From positions 404,094,192-404,158,191 of the forward strand of contig CM060921.1 in NCBI GenBank assembly GCA_030737875.1: a stretch of 64,000 bases of DNA, given 5' to 3'. Under the pieces are notes generated by a model. That model did no database searches. It saw only the letters and a program-made list of their open reading frames with translations, and had not been told where the DNA came from. The DNA is from Allium sativum (taxonomy: Eukaryota > Streptophyta > Magnoliopsida > Asparagales > Amaryllidaceae). Both the position numbers and the translations under genes were made by a program. Positions 23,783 through 35,649 of the stretch are shown here, piece by piece (position 1 is the first letter of the stretch; the number at the start of each line of letters is the position of its first letter).

Positions 23783-26700
23783 TGTAACACGCCCAAATTT
23801 TAACAATACATTAAAATGATAAATTAAGGAAAACTTAATTTAATATTTAGATTTAAGTAAAACGGACTACACTATTGCGTTCATCTTGGAATTTTGGTCA
23901 AGATAGACATTTGGTTTGCGTAAAACGGACACTGTCTGAAGAAGTTATTAAGCCTTGAAATTTGTATGCATATAAGAGAAGAATATATATATATATATAA
24001 ACTAAATAAATAAATATTCAAAATAAGGTAGCAGGAAGCAAAAACGCCGAACCGCCCCATTTTGGGGGCCGGGTCGACCCACGGGTTGACCCAGGGTGTT
24101 TGGGGGTCGACCCCGGGGTCGACAACCTATGGGGGTCGACCCCCCCGCACATACCTCGGCAGGTTCTCTTTTCTGAACGTGGACTCTTTTCTTAACCCGG
24201 CTCGTTGCTTATAGGCTATAAAAAGGATCCTAAACATATTTTTATTCATCTGAAAAATAATGGTGACGGCGAGGCTCTACTGCAACTCCAATTAAATTGC
24301 CTATTCTTATCCAAAATCAAGTTTAAAAAGATTCAAGCGTTTCAACTATAGATCTGAGATTCAACACCAACAATTTCTTTTCCATCTTCTAAAACCCAAA
24401 CACGGTGAGTTAGTTACTTTTAGATTTAAATGATTAAAATTAAACATGATATGACTGTGATTTGGATTTGTTGTAAATTGTGAATCTATGACATTCTTGG
24501 ATCTTAAACATTATCATGCGAGATCTACCTTTATAAATCTAATTCATTTGTGGTTAATTTATCATGTCATGCTAGATCTACCTTTATAGATCTAATTTGC
24601 TTGTGGTTAATTTATCATGTCATGCTAGATCTGCCTTTATAGATCTAATTCTTTTGTGGTTAATTTATCATGTCATGCTAGATCTACCTTTACAAATCCA
24701 ATTCGTTTATGGTTAATTTATCATTATCATGCTAGATCTACCTTTATAGATCTAATTCGCTTGTGGTTAATTTATCATGTCATGCTAGATCTACCTTTAT
24801 AGATCTAATTCGTTTATGGTTAATTTATCATGTCATGCTATATCTACCTTTTATAGATCTAATTTGCTTGTGCTTAATTTATCATGTCATGGTAGATCTA
24901 CCTTTATAGATCTAATTCATTTGTGGTTAGTTTATCACGTCGCATTTGTGGACCTTAAACATTATCATGCTAAATCTACCTTTATAGATCTAATTTTCTT
25001 GTGGTTAATTTATCATGTCACATTTGTAGATCTTAACATTTATCTATGTTTGTGGCTAAGTTGGATCTATCATTATTTGGATAGTTAAAACCTTGCTTAG
25101 ATCTAATTCTACATCTAGATCATCTTGTACCTATCATATGGTGATTAATTTAGATCTATCATTAATTAGACATATGAATCCTTATTTATTCATGCCTATT
25201 GTGACATCCTTAGTATGTTAGATCTATTTTTGTTATCACATGCTCACTAGATCTATTTTTATTTATCCACCCTATCGCTATGCCAATTAAATGTTTATGC
25301 CACTTTTGTTAAAATAATCACTATTGTCATCTTTCCCTTTTATTGTTTATGGCTAGGATACTTTCTAGCCTAGGCATGGTGCCAAATATATGTGAATGTG
25401 TTAGTTAGGGAACGGGAGAAAACATTAGAATTGGCATAACTTGAATGACAAATATGAATTTGGACATATAATCCATTACGAATATAATTGGGTAAATGGG
25501 CATGAACACCTATAAAGACATAGGTATAATTTAAAATGCCTAGGATTACAGTAATTAGAAAACTGTAACGGCTCTTATGACACGAGGTTAATTGCATTTG
25601 TGGTGGAAGTCTACCCGGACCTGACCAGCATATCCAACAAATGCAAATGTTGAATATAGTGTGACGGGTTTAGTGCACAAACACGAGACAGGCTAAGAGA
25701 CGAGGTTGAGCCCAACTTGTGGAAGAAGTCTACCTGGACCCGACCATCATATCCAACATCCACAAGTCGTAGGCCTAATTTGTGGTGGAAGTCTGCCGGA
25801 CCCGACCGGCATAACCACTAATGGCCATGGTAATGAATTGGAATAAACAAGAAAGGATGGTAAACTATTATCATTAATTACTTTAATAGAGAATGTTATA
25901 TAATAGGCAGGCTTGTCCTAGAGACAAGTGTAAATTATAACATATGTTATAATAAAAAGGAAAGGAAGTTTATTAGTAAACCTTAGTTAAGAAAACTAAG
26001 TTAACAAGTAAACAACGTCAAGTTGTAGTAACATGTTAAATAGAAAACAGGTGAACTGAGATGAAGTATACTTAATTACATATTAAGTAAAACATGTTAT
26101 TGTAACTATGGTATCAGACAATGAATAATACAAAGGGATTGTAAGATTACTTCCATTAATTACAATCCAGGGGTGAAAGATTGTAAGATTACTTCTGTTA
26201 ATTACAGTCTAAAGAATAGCATGTAATGGGGCTTATTAATGAACTTAAATGGATTAGTTACATTTATATGAAATTAATAAGCAAGTAGAATTTTGGCAAG
26301 TGAAAAGAAGTCAATGTTAATGGGGATAACTTGTTAGTCAATAATACTTAACCTAATTGGATCCATAGGGATTGTATGAACATGACAACTTGATTAGGGG
26401 TTAAATAATATTTGAATGAAATAGTGGGAGGGTTAAGTACACCTTGGGTTGGTGGGTAATGTTTGTATATATATATAGGCCCACAAACTTAATCGTTTGG
26501 GGTTATGTAATTAAAAAAACCATTAGGTAAACATAACCAATGGAAAACCTAGTAATGGGGATGCAAGACAAAGGGGAGGGCTTGCACCATCTTGTGTGGG
26601 ACCCATTTCAGTCAGTAACCCTTAAATAGTATTAAACGGGCACTTCAAACTAGGTTGGAGTGGGCACACTTACTGAATTAACTGTAAGAGATCCAAACGT

Positions 26701-27276
26701 GGAAGACAGTGTCATGATGGCGCGTTCCATCGAGGTCATGTGTGTGCATGACTCCGCCTGCTCGGGAAAATAAGACGTTGCGACATCAGTAGATATGGTT
26801 GTTCACATCTTGAAAATGAAGGGTTGCCACTTTAGGAATGATACACCCTACTGTGGGGCCAGCACGTGGTATTTACGGAGTAGGGAGTCGATCAATTAGG
26901 GTAGTAGTTAGGGTACATCTAGACTCCGGTAAGTTTAGGGGTTCGTTATTAGGGCTGCCTGTTGATAGTATGGGATTAAAACCTCTCACAAGAAGTACGC
27001 CTAAGTCTACCATCTTTTACTTGTTGAGGATCATCTCATTTTGGTTATACTAGTATTAGTGCAGAGAAATAAAAATCATTAGAGAAGCGCAACATACTCT
27101 ATCATGTTTATCCTTTTTACCTTGTCACACTTACCTTTTATGATGTTATCTTCCTTATCCACTTTGTATGCCTGTCATGATACTTTTACTTATCTACTTG
27201 CTAAAAGTAACTGGACTCGCCAGACTTTATGCCTGACCCTTTTTGATTCCTCTTCTTTCTTCCGTTTCCCCCCTTC
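23783..27276 (+). mobile_element. Element F: 3' LTR, interrupted
   Basis: Starts TGTAACACGCCC after the PPT and parallels 17720 to about 21195 throughout. Included are the GTCGAC palindromes (24063-24150), the TATA box (24217-24224), GTGAGT (24405-24410), the 53-bp array (24515-24970), three hairpin modules (25590-25820) and the U5 block near 27220. It stops at 27276 (TTTCCCCCCTTC), where A was inserted. The last about 380 bp should lie right of the window. Confidence 0.9.
24515..25045. repeat. 53-bp tandem array with AGATCT palindromes (F 3' LTR)
   Basis: Units start at 24515, 24568, 24621, 24674, 24727, 24781, 24834 and 24888, with a variant near 24966. Unit number equals that of the 5' LTR, which argues that the array predates the insertion of F. 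Confidence 0.92.
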
Positions 27277-28371
27277 TGAAACGACCCGAACTTCCCCGGA
27301 GAGGAAAGCCTGGATTCAGTCGAGGACAAGACAAATAGAACGCAGATGGAAGAACATTTCATTGTATATTACAACAATTCCATCAGAATACAAGAATATA
27401 AAGAGTATAAATCAATATTACACAATTTATCAAATATCAGAGATTACAATAAATTACATAGCAGCGGAAAATAATACAATACATAACTAGAAGAGATATA
27501 CGGATACAAAGCTTTCCGGATATCATTCCAGCTGTAAACCAGGATCCTGTGAATATAAATCTGCAAAACCAAAACTACTAGCTGCCCGTGTCAAAATAAG
27601 GGCACCCAGAGTTTAGGTTTAAAACAATAAACTCCAGGTCAGTCATGTGACTGGTGTGAGAACTAAAACAGTTATTAATCTTTATTTTTAAAGCTAGGTA
27701 AATCAAGGGACCACGCCGTATAACACGGAACGGGTTTCTTCCCAAGAATACCAGTGCATAAAACAAACAGCGCAATGCTAAATAATGAAAAATGAAGCTA
27801 TTACAAGACCCAGGTCCCATCATACAATGCAACGCAAGCCGGAGGATAGGGTTTTTACCTTATAATAGCCAAGAATGCTTGATACGTTTAAAAAAAATCA
27901 TTTGATACTATTATAAGTACATAGTGTATAAAACAACTTCAAATCATAAGTATCAATCATAGGCGACATGAGCGTCCCATGCCACTATTTTGCCATATAT
28001 ATGTTTACAAATAAAACCGCAAATGTCACGTATTTGGAAATTGGATTTCCAACTATGAACCGAGGCCAGGGATCGTCCTCTACCGATTCGAGACAATCTA
28101 TCCTACCATGTCTCAGGAACAGCCGCAACTGCCCCATGGATCGTCAGGGCCGGTCCACACGGAGTGGATTATTATGCCTAAACAATACGTCTCCCCGCCC
28201 TATGGGGCGCAAATGAGCCAACAAATGACTCCATCGGACCCGGATCATCCGATCAAACCGAGGCGCCTCGCAACAGCAACAACCACAAAAGTCAAACTCG
28301 TCAAGGCGTGTAAAACCACTGACGCCACTTCTAGCTAGAAAGAAATGCATGTCCTCCCTGAGGTCCTCTCC
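27277..28371 (-). mobile_element. Element A: 3' LTR, segment 1 (inner/U5 end)
   Basis: Starts TGAAACGACCCG on the plus strand, which is the CA end of the LTR on the minus strand, and matches 51120-52214 with about 2-3% difference by eye. It contains the common U5 block (CAGGTCAGTCATGTGACTGG near 27636). It breaks at 28371, where C is inserted. The TCTCC at 28367-28371 is the left copy of the C target duplication. Confidence 0.9.
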
Positions 28372-30915
28372 TGTGACGGCCCGCCCCGCACCAGCCTGCA
28401 TTTCCTCCGAAAGTGCGCTGTACACATGCCCGACTAGCACGGGACGGTCGTCAGAAGAAAGGAAAGAAGGGAATTAACTAACGAGCAACCTGTAGAATAT
28501 CTCACAGCGCATGGAATAAAATATAATAATAACATACTTGACATAAAACAGGTGAGACAGTGCATAAGCTGATAACTAAAACCAACATCAACATCAGAGC
28601 AGCGGAAATCCAAATACAGCTTATTACAACTTTCCAAATTTACTGTCTCTAAACAAAAGAAAGCTAAAGTAGAAGATGCACTACTAATGCCCAAGCAGTG
28701 ATCTTCAACAAAACAGGGAGAATACTGTATATATATTACGTGGAAGCCTCCTTCTCGTCTCCGGATCATCTACCCGTGCATCACCAGCTAACCTGTCTCT
28801 AGTCTGCTTGTGTGAGCACCCAGAGTAATAAGAGGAGACATAAAACTCTGGGTCAGACATAAAGCCTGGTATGAGTGATAAGCATCTAAACAGAACAATA
28901 ACAGGTATACTAAACCATACCTGAACCTGGACCTGCAACCAAAGAGTTAGTACCACATACCGTACAATACTCTAAGGTGCCATAATAAATAGTGTAAGAA
29001 TACGGGGGTGGGGTGTGCATGTCATAATGATGGCAAACAAATCATCCATAACAACCATCCTAACATCTCTCACTCAGTGCGTAAAGCATACGATGTCCAC
29101 CACTGTCAATCACTAGACCCATCGAAGTAGTGACGGAGTTCGACTTGTACAACTACTGCTACTACCAAGCTTACCACATGGAGTCATGACCAAATCTTTA
29201 CAAATGACCCCACTTCATTGGTCTATAGCTCTTTAGTCGTACCTAGGCCACTGCAGCCTTGAATCCGTTCACGTACCTCCCATACATAGTAATCCAAAGT
29301 CTTAGACATCGACTGCCCCTTGGCACACGTCCCGCAGCAAAGCCCAATCATGAAGTGAACTCATCGGTTCCAAACTGGATACTGAGCTCTAACTTCCCAT
29401 ATTGGGCTACCTTTGCATCTCGTGTTATTGGTCAATACTGGGTCGGGTCTGGTTCCCTTCCTAGCAATCGTTCGGATCGGGTGTCCATTCTGAGTCGGGT
29501 CAGTGTGTTGTCCTCCCCTGTAGCGTTTCGGTTCGGGTTTCCAGCATTGTATCGGTTCGGGTCGGGTGTCCTCCTCCGGGTCGGGTCGGGTGCCATCTCC
29601 CTTCCAGTTCGTGCTTCCGCTCCGATCCGCTCCCTCGTTCTTCACGTGCTCCGATCTGATCCCTCCTTCTTCATCCGATCCGATCCCAGTTCAATTAGCG
29701 TGGCCTTCCTTCTTGCCAGTTCTCCCAAGTGTCAAGTTCTGATCCGAGCCCTTCGTCCTTAAGTCGATCCGATCCCCAGCTTAACCAACATGGCCTTCCT
29801 TTTTGCCAAGCCTCTTTTGTGCCAGGCCCCAGTTCGGGTCGGGTTCCTTGCCCAGGTCTCCAATCCGATCCGAGCCCATATCCGATCCGATCCGAAACCC
29901 TGCACAACTTTCTGCAACTTTTTCCAGCAACTTGTTTACGCCATTCGACGACATTTTCGACAAATCTAACTATACTAATCAATCACAAATCATCCCAAAC
30001 AGTCATAGCAACATAACAACTAACCACAAACACCAAAACGATGAATTTACATGTCAAAATGGATCAAATATACCCAAAACCCCGTATTTTCCCTTAAGCA
30101 TGTTTAAGCAAAACTAATCATAGGGTTAATAAAACTTAATCAAATTAAACCAAATTTCTAACAGAGGCATAAAATATTATTTTCGAATTTATAGATATTT
30201 TTTCAGAATTTATTTGTGTATAAATTCGCTAATCTTCACTAATTACCCTTAATTAACTGTAATTAGTGTCAAAACGATGCTAATCACTCACCTTGGCCAC
30301 AAATAAGATTCTCAGAACTGAAACCTCGCTGCTTTGGGTTAATACTGATGTCTAACAGCAGCTCTAACCTTGCTTTCGTGTCTTCTCTCCTTAATTTGAT
30401 GTAGATTAAGCCAAAACTTGATTAGAAAGTGATTAGAAGGTGATTTGGGTGTTGGAGGCCATTGCTAGGGTTCCAAGAATGAAAGTGGCGGCTAAAAGAA
30501 ATGTTTTCTAACCCTAATCAACCCCTATACATCTCAAATCCCGAAATCCCCTTTGGGCCTAGCTGCTAGTTACCCGATTAAGCCCAATTAAGCTGTTTTT
30601 CACTATCTGAAACTTGTTTCAGCCATATCTTCCAAACGGTGAGTCCGTTTGGCTAATGTGACCACTCTACGGAATTGTAAACCATCATCCGGAGCCAATG
30701 GAAGTGGATTCAGGTCCAAATTCCTTTCCAGTCAAAAGTATTGGTCAAAACAGTAACAACTAGGGGCAAAATGGTCATTTAAAAATCGGGAAAAATCATG
30801 AACATGGGAAATGACCCCAATAGTCGTCTCCCAAAGTTACATGACCATACGACTTCATATGTGAAAGAAATAAATATTCTACGGTCCTATGATGCGTAGA
30901 ATATAGGTCATTACA
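28372..30915 (-). repeat. Element C: 3' LTR
   Basis: 2,544 bp from TGTGACGGCCCG to GGTCATTACA. The U3 part holds CGGGT- and GATCCGATCC-rich sequence (about 29430-29900). A TATA-like box lies at 30526-30532 (minus-strand TGTATAGG) and a GTGAGT motif at 30286-30291. Reading frames such as 29259-29762 are broken in the other LTR and are not genes. Confidence 0.93.
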
Positions 30916-30950
30916 CTCTCCCCCCCTTAAGAAATTTCGTCCCCGAAATT
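30916..30950 (-). other. Element C: polypurine tract and adjacent hairpin
   Basis: The minus strand reads AATTTC GGGGAC GAAATT (30950-30933, a 6-bp stem) and then TTAAGGGGGGGAGAG up to the LTR at 30915. It primes plus-strand synthesis. The arms differ from those of A, E and F but still pair. Confidence 0.85.
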
Positions 30951-31070
30951 CCTTAACCCAAAACATACAAAAGATCCCGCATGCCTAACAACCACATACA
31001 ACAATCAAACATGCAAAACAAGCAAACAAGCCTATCCTAGCATGCGGAAAACTAGATCGAAGTTAAAATC

Positions 31071-31820
31071 TTACCAGTCGAAGAGTTCTGGATATGTCTT
31101 CCTAATATTCTCCTCTGTCTCCCAAGTGCAATCATTCTCGTCCTCGCTCCACTGAACCTTGACTAGCTTCACTGCCTTCCTTCGAAGTTGCTTCATGTCG
31201 TGCTCGACAATACGGGCCGGCTTGCAGTTCCCAACCGCCTCGGGTTCTACTTCGAAGTCCTCTAACTGATCAGGTGAAATAGTCATATCTGGGTCGTGAA
31301 CGAACTTCCTTAGTTGGGAAACATGAAATACATTGTGAACTCCCGCCATCTTCTCTGGTAAGCCAACTCTATATGCCAAATTCCCGACTAGTTCAAGAAC
31401 AGGGAATGGGCTAACAAATCTTGGTGCCAACTTGCCTCTCCTGCCAAATCGTATTACGCTCTTCAACGGGGAAATCTTGACAAACACCAAGTCGCCAACG
31501 GAGAATTTTAAGTCTCTTCTCCTCTTATCAGCATAACTCTTCTGTCTATCTTGGGAAGCCTTCATTCGTTGTTGAATGATCTTGATCTTATCTGAAGTTT
31601 CCCTCACCACATCTGGTCCAAGCATAAACTTCTCGCCAGTCTCTATCCAACATGATGGTGAGTTGCACGGTCTTCCGTACAAAGCTTCAAACGGAGCCAT
31701 ACCGATATTGGATTGGTAGCTATTGTTATATGCAAACTCTACTAGATGCAAATGGTCTTCCCATGATCCACCAAAATCCAATACACAAGCTCTCAAGAGA
31801 TCTTCCAAAATACGATTCAC
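31071..31820 (-). CDS. pol: Element C: integrase C-terminus and chromodomain, 249 codons
   Basis: Continues the integrase (EFAYNNSYQSNIGMAPFEAL, then GDLVFVKISP and the LAPRFVSPFPVLE stretch at the GPY/F position), ends the catalytic part at VHNVFHVSQLRKF, and closes with a chromodomain at about residues 185-249 (CKPARIVEHDMKQLRRKAV, VQWSEDENDCTWETEE). Aromatic residues Trp are present at two places typical of the family. In this lineage the chromodomain guides integration into heterochromatin, which fits the nested landing sites seen here. Confidence 0.92.
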   Translation of the reverse strand: MNRILEDLLRACVLDFGGSWEDHLHLVEFAYNNSYQSNIGMAPFEALYGRPCNSPSCWIETGEKFMLGPDVVRETSDKIKIIQQRMKASQDRQKSYADKRRRDLKFSVGDLVFVKISPLKSVIRFGRRGKLAPRFVSPFPVLELVGNLAYRVGLPEKMAGVHNVFHVSQLRKFVHDPDMTISPDQLEDFEVEPEAVGNCKPARIVEHDMKQLRRKAVKLVKVQWSEDENDCTWETEENIRKTYPELFDW

Positions 31821-31829
31821 CCTCTCCGT

Positions 31830-33287
31830 CTAACCGTCGGTCTGAGGATGATATGTGGTACTGAGATGTAACTCTGACCCGAAAGCCTCTTGTAAGCTCT
31901 TCCAAAACCCACTAGTGAACAACGGGTCCCGGTCACTCACAATGCTTTTAGGTACTCCATGAAATCTCACTACCCACTTCATATACAATTCTGCTAACTT
32001 AGCTGCCGTTCTGGTCGATTTGACTGGTATAAATCTTGCACTTTTAGTCAGTCGATCCACAATTACCCAAATGCTATCATGTCCCGATCTGGTTCTTGGT
32101 AAACCATCGATGAAATCCATCGATACTTGCTCCCATTTCCATTCGGGAATCTCTAATGGTTGCAACAACCCACTAGGATTCTTTTGCTCGGCTTTAACTA
32201 GATGGCAATTCATGCACTTGGATATAAACTTTCCAACGTCTCTTTTCATCCCTTCCCAGTAGTAAGTCTGTCTCATGTCTCGATACATCTTATTACCACC
32301 GGGGTGTATAGTCAGTTTTGAGTGACGACACTCTCTAAGTACTTCATCTCTCAATCCATTGACATTGGGTACAACAAGCTTTCCACTCTTTCTAAGCCAT
32401 CCATCTCGATCAAGCCCATGCTTGTTCATCTCCACATCGATACCCATCTCTAACTTGGAGATGATTTCCAATAGGTTAGGATCGTCCCTCTGACTAGAGC
32501 CGATCCATTCAATCAAAGTGGGTCTGATCATCAAACTTGCTAGCACTCTTGGATCCAATTTGCACTTTGGTCTGAAATCATACCCAGCGATGTACTCCAG
32601 TTGCTTCCATTCTAGAAACATAGCTCCTAAACTGGAATGTCTCCTACTCAATGTATCAGCCACCGCATTGCCCTTTCCCGGTGTATATGCAATGTCAAAA
32701 TCATAGGAAGCCAAGAATTCTAACCACCTTTGTTGCCGGAGATTTAGATCCTTCTGGGAGAAGAGATACTTCAACGACTTATGATCTGTAAACAGCTCAA
32801 ATCTTTCTCCCAAGAGATAGTGTCTCCACATCTTTAACGCGAACACGATCGCTGCCAATTCCAAATCATAGGTAGGGTATCTTCTCTCGTGCGGTTTCAA
32901 TTGCTGACTTGCATAAGCTACAACCCTACCGCCTTGCATCAATACAGCACCCAGTCCGGTACCACAGGCATCCGTGTATACCGTCATCTCTTCATTCCCC
33001 TTAGGAATGACTAACACTGGCGCGCATGTCAACTTGTCCTTTAGACTCTTGAATGCATTCTCGCATCTTTCATCCCAGACAAAAGCTTGATTCTTCTTGG
33101 TCAACTGGGTCAATGGTGTTGCTATCTTGGAGAAATCTTCGATAAACTTGCGATAATATCCAGCTAATCCCAAGAAACTTCTTACATCTGTTACATTCTT
33201 GGGCGTAGGCCAATCCTGTACCGTAGCCACCTTCGCCGGGTCCACGGCAATACCATTCTCTGATACAACATGGCCCAAGAACCTCAC
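31830..33287 (-). CDS. pol: Element C: RT thumb, RNase H and integrase core, 485 codons
   Basis: Residues 1-90 are the RT thumb ([16 protein letters not shown]). RNase H spans about 95-215 with Asp106 (YTDACGTG), Glu143, Asp168 (FTDHKSLKY) and Asp211 all present. Integrase follows: the HHCC zinc site uses His322, His328, Cys358 and Cys361; the DDE core has Asp391 (MDFIDGLP) and Asp452 ([10 protein letters not shown]). The segment ends at TTYHPQTDG, where Gln is replaced by a stop. The catalytic Glu lies two codons past that stop in the next segment. Apart from the stops the residues look competent. Confidence 0.92.
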   Translation of the reverse strand: MRFLGHVVSENGIAVDPAKVATVQDWPTPKNVTDVRSFLGLAGYYRKFIEDFSKIATPLTQLTKKNQAFVWDERCENAFKSLKDKLTCAPVLVIPKGNEEMTVYTDACGTGLGAVLMQGGRVVAYASQQLKPHERRYPTYDLELAAIVFALKMWRHYLLGERFELFTDHKSLKYLFSQKDLNLRQQRWLEFLASYDFDIAYTPGKGNAVADTLSRRHSSLGAMFLEWKQLEYIAGYDFRPKCKLDPRVLASLMIRPTLIEWIGSSQRDDPNLLEIISKLEMGIDVEMNKHGLDRDGWLRKSGKLVVPNVNGLRDEVLRECRHSKLTIHPGGNKMYRDMRQTYYWEGMKRDVGKFISKCMNCHLVKAEQKNPSGLLQPLEIPEWKWEQVSMDFIDGLPRTRSGHDSIWVIVDRLTKSARFIPVKSTRTAAKLAELYMKWVVRFHGVPKSIVSDRDPLFTSGFWKSLQEAFGSELHLSTTYHPQTDG

Positions 33288-33296
33288 TTCCTTCCA

Positions 33297-34118
33297 CTAG
33301 AAGTGACACTTAGAAAACTTTGCTTTCAATTGGTGTTTTCTCAACACCTCCATCACTATTTTTAAATGTTCCTTGTGTTCTTCCTCTGTCCTCGAATAGA
33401 CCAAAATATCATCAACGAACACAAGGACAAACCTATTCAACTGATCTCTGAATACCCTATTCATAAGATCCACAAAATATGCTGGGGCATTGGTCAGCCC
33501 GAATGGCATGACCAACCACTCAAAAAATCCAGACGGCGTTTGAAATGCCGTTTTAGCTATACTCTCAGCTTCCACTCTAAGCTGATGAAAACCTGTCACG
33601 AGATCCAACTGAGAAAATACTCTCGCGCCACTCAACTGATCGAACAAATCATCTATCCGCGGTAGAGGATACTTGTTCTTCCTCGTCACTTTATTCAACT
33701 TGCGGTAGTCTACACACAAACGAAGGGAACCATCCGCCTTGGTAGCAAACACAATTGGTGCTCCCCATTCAGAAACACTCCTTCTGATAAATCCCTTCTT
33801 CAAAAGATCGCTGACTTGCACCTCGAGCTCTCGCTGCTCCCTTGGTGCCATACGACGAAGTGGCATCACTATAGGTCTGGCATCTTTTACCAAATCAATA
33901 CGGAACTCAATCTCTTGGTGTGGTGGAAGCCCGGTCACTTCTTCGAAAACATCCGGATACTGGCCAACCACGGGAAAACCTGACAACTCACTATGCGGAA
34001 TGTCGAGGGAGTTTAGAAAACTAGCCAATACCCCCTTACTAGGTAGACCACCAAACACTATCCTCTGCCCATCATCCACTCTAGCTGTCACCAAAAAGCC
34101 CTCACAGTCTACCACCAC
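33297..34118 (-). CDS. pol: Element C: reverse transcriptase, open segment of 273 codons
   Basis: RNA-dependent DNA polymerase palm and fingers. Residues 1-60 are the protease-RT linker ([17 protein letters not shown]). RT motifs follow: [20 protein letters not shown] (115-135), [17 protein letters not shown] with catalytic Asp172, [12 protein letters not shown], and FVDDILVY with catalytic Asp236 and Asp237. All three catalytic Asp are intact. The segment begins just after the TGA at 34125 and stops at a TAG after FSKCHF, where a Trp is expected. The listed start is a GTG inside the polyprotein, not a real initiation site. Confidence 0.92.
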   Translation of the reverse strand: MVVDCEGFLVTARVDDGQRIVFGGLPSKGVLASFLNSLDIPHSELSGFPVVGQYPDVFEEVTGLPPHQEIEFRIDLVKDARPIVMPLRRMAPREQRELEVQVSDLLKKGFIRRSVSEWGAPIVFATKADGSLRLCVDYRKLNKVTRKNKYPLPRIDDLFDQLSGARVFSQLDLVTGFHQLRVEAESIAKTAFQTPSGFFEWLVMPFGLTNAPAYFVDLMNRVFRDQLNRFVLVFVDDILVYSRTEEEHKEHLKIVMEVLRKHQLKAKFSKCHF

Positions 34119-34124
34119 CCCGTA

Positions 34125-35195
34125 TCATTGGAGCCAATCTACTCCCAAAATAATGCCAAACCCAGTAAAGCCCAAAACAAAATAATCACAAACAAACATG
34201 CATCCATGACTCGATAAGACCACATTACGACAAATCATGCTAAGACTAGTCGAACCACCAATCGGGTTCGTCACTACTAAAGGTCTATCGACAATCTCGG
34301 GCTCCAATCCCAACCTATCTACCAGGTCACTAGATATGAAAGAACTGGAAGCTCCGGTATCAAACAAAACTCTAACAGGAACATCATAAACAGAAAGCAT
34401 ACCTTGAATGACGACATTCTTTCCTTTCTCCGCTGCAGTTGGGGCATTCGACGAAGAAGGAATAGCATTAAGGGCATAGGCTTTCACCATTTGCTTTTCT
34501 TTAGGGGCCTGTGGACACTTGTCCTTGTGATGTCCCATTTGGCCACAGTTGAAGCACTTCCTATCCGCTGGCTTGGCCCGACAATTACTAGCATAATGGC
34601 CCTTCTTACCACAGCTGAAGCACTCAACATCTTGCTTATTCTTTTTCTTCTGGCCATCCTTAGTCTGATTCTGCTTTCTCTTATTCTGGGAACCACCCTT
34701 GCCTCCACCACTTGCTTGTGGCCTTGGCTCATCTGCGGATGCAACCTCAGTCTTCGGCTTAGGGTAGAGACTTTCTGATCTCAATGCTTTCCCCACAATC
34801 GATTCAAACGTCTCATCGATGTGGTTAATAAGCCTTTCCCCCAAGTACTGATCCAAACCAGTTATGGATTTCTCATTCTTCTTCTCGGTAGTATCAATAA
34901 GAGATAACCCATATTTTGACAAAGTGTCGAATTCAGCAATATACTCCGAGACAGCTCTGCCATTCTGCTTGAGCTCCAAGAATTTCTTAAACAGCACTGA
35001 CTTCTGAGCAGCTGGAATGAACTTCTCGCTAAAGCGAGCCTTAAACTGCTCCCAAGTAATCTGATCTTCGGGAGTAGCTGCCTTTATAGCATTCCACCAA
35101 TTCATTGCCCGCCCTTGCAGCTGACGGGACGCTAGCTTTCTCTTCATCGCATCCTCGATACCCAAATCCTTGAATATACGTTCGCAACTATCCAA
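34125..35195 (-). CDS. gag: Element C: Gag and protease, open segment of 356 codons
   Basis: Gag packages element RNA into particles and the protease matures the polyprotein. Residues 1-120 are the retrotransposon gag fold (WWNAIKAATPEDQITWEQFKARF type). Zinc knuckles CFSCGKKGHYASNC (192-205) and CFNCGQMGHHKDKC (214-227) follow a Lys-rich linker. The protease active site is LFDTGASSSF with catalytic Asp279 intact, and the second conserved region IILGVDWLQ ends the segment at a TGA. The true Gag N-terminus lies upstream: 35298-35447 encodes it in the same frame but is separated by a TAG at 35295. The first Met here is internal, so this is not a natural start. Confidence 0.92.
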   Translation of the reverse strand: MDSCERIFKDLGIEDAMKRKLASRQLQGRAMNWWNAIKAATPEDQITWEQFKARFSEKFIPAAQKSVLFKKFLELKQNGRAVSEYIAEFDTLSKYGLSLIDTTEKKNEKSITGLDQYLGERLINHIDETFESIVGKALRSESLYPKPKTEVASADEPRPQASGGGKGGSQNKRKQNQTKDGQKKKNKQDVECFSCGKKGHYASNCRAKPADRKCFNCGQMGHHKDKCPQAPKEKQMVKAYALNAIPSSSNAPTAAEKGKNVVIQGMLSVYDVPVRVLFDTGASSSFISSDLVDRLGLEPEIVDRPLVVTNPIGGSTSLSMICRNVVLSSHGCMFVCDYFVLGFTGFGIILGVDWLQ

Positions 35196-35635
35196 CCAAT
35201 CCTGAACATCCGTGTCCGACTCCGTTCCGTGAAACGGCTTCCCACCAAGACTAGTATAATCCTTGTTCAGCTTGGCAAAGTCGACCCTCGGTGCCTACAC
35301 TATTGGACCACCACCATTTCCACCATTGGGAGCTGCCCTCTGCACGTCCCTAAGCATCTCTCTCATGAGGTCAGTAAACATCGTCCTCATGTCAGCAGCA
35401 TTCCCATTATTGGCCCCTCTACCGGTACCTCTAACATATCGGCTCATCGTCAATCTGAAAAAGGAAACGATTAACGACCCCATAGTGGTGCTAGTGCAGT
35501 ACGACTTCATTCTTATACTACTAATAGTATATATATATATAGCTTTTGAAAACCAAAATAATCACAAATACGCTCTCTCGTATACGTATATTATCTCTCC
35601 CTGATAACTTCCCTAGGTTAACTACGCAACCTAGA

Positions 35636-35647
35636 GCTCTGATACCA
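35636..35647 (-). other. Primer-binding site, tRNA-iMet (element C)
   Basis: The minus strand reads TGGTATCAGAGC, a perfect match, two bases after the LTR end. Confidence 0.95.
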
Positions 35648-35649
35648 AG

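Larger units (their letters stand above)
31071..35447 (-). pseudogene. gag-pol: Element C: gag-pol polyprotein, one frame with four stops
   Basis: From ATG at 35447 (MSRYVRGTGRG) to the natural end FDW-stop at 31071 there are 1,459 codons in one frame without any frameshift. In-frame stops are at 35295-35297 (TAG), 34125-34127 (TGA), 33297-33299 (TAG) and 31830-31832 (TAG). By comparison with the family the last is a CAG-to-TAG change and the third a TGG-to-TAG change. All are compatible with C-to-T decay of methylated DNA. Domain order is Gag, zinc knuckles, protease, RT, RNase H, integrase, chromodomain, which defines a Tekay/Del chromovirus. It is probably inactive, but recently so. The four open segments are described separately. 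Confidence 0.92.

Noticed and set aside
29259..29762. 167-codon Ser/Arg/Pro-rich frame as a possible gene
   Set aside because: It sits in the U3 of the C 3' LTR; in the 5' LTR the same sequence is split into different frames (36567-37041). Explained by GC-rich CGGGT repeats.
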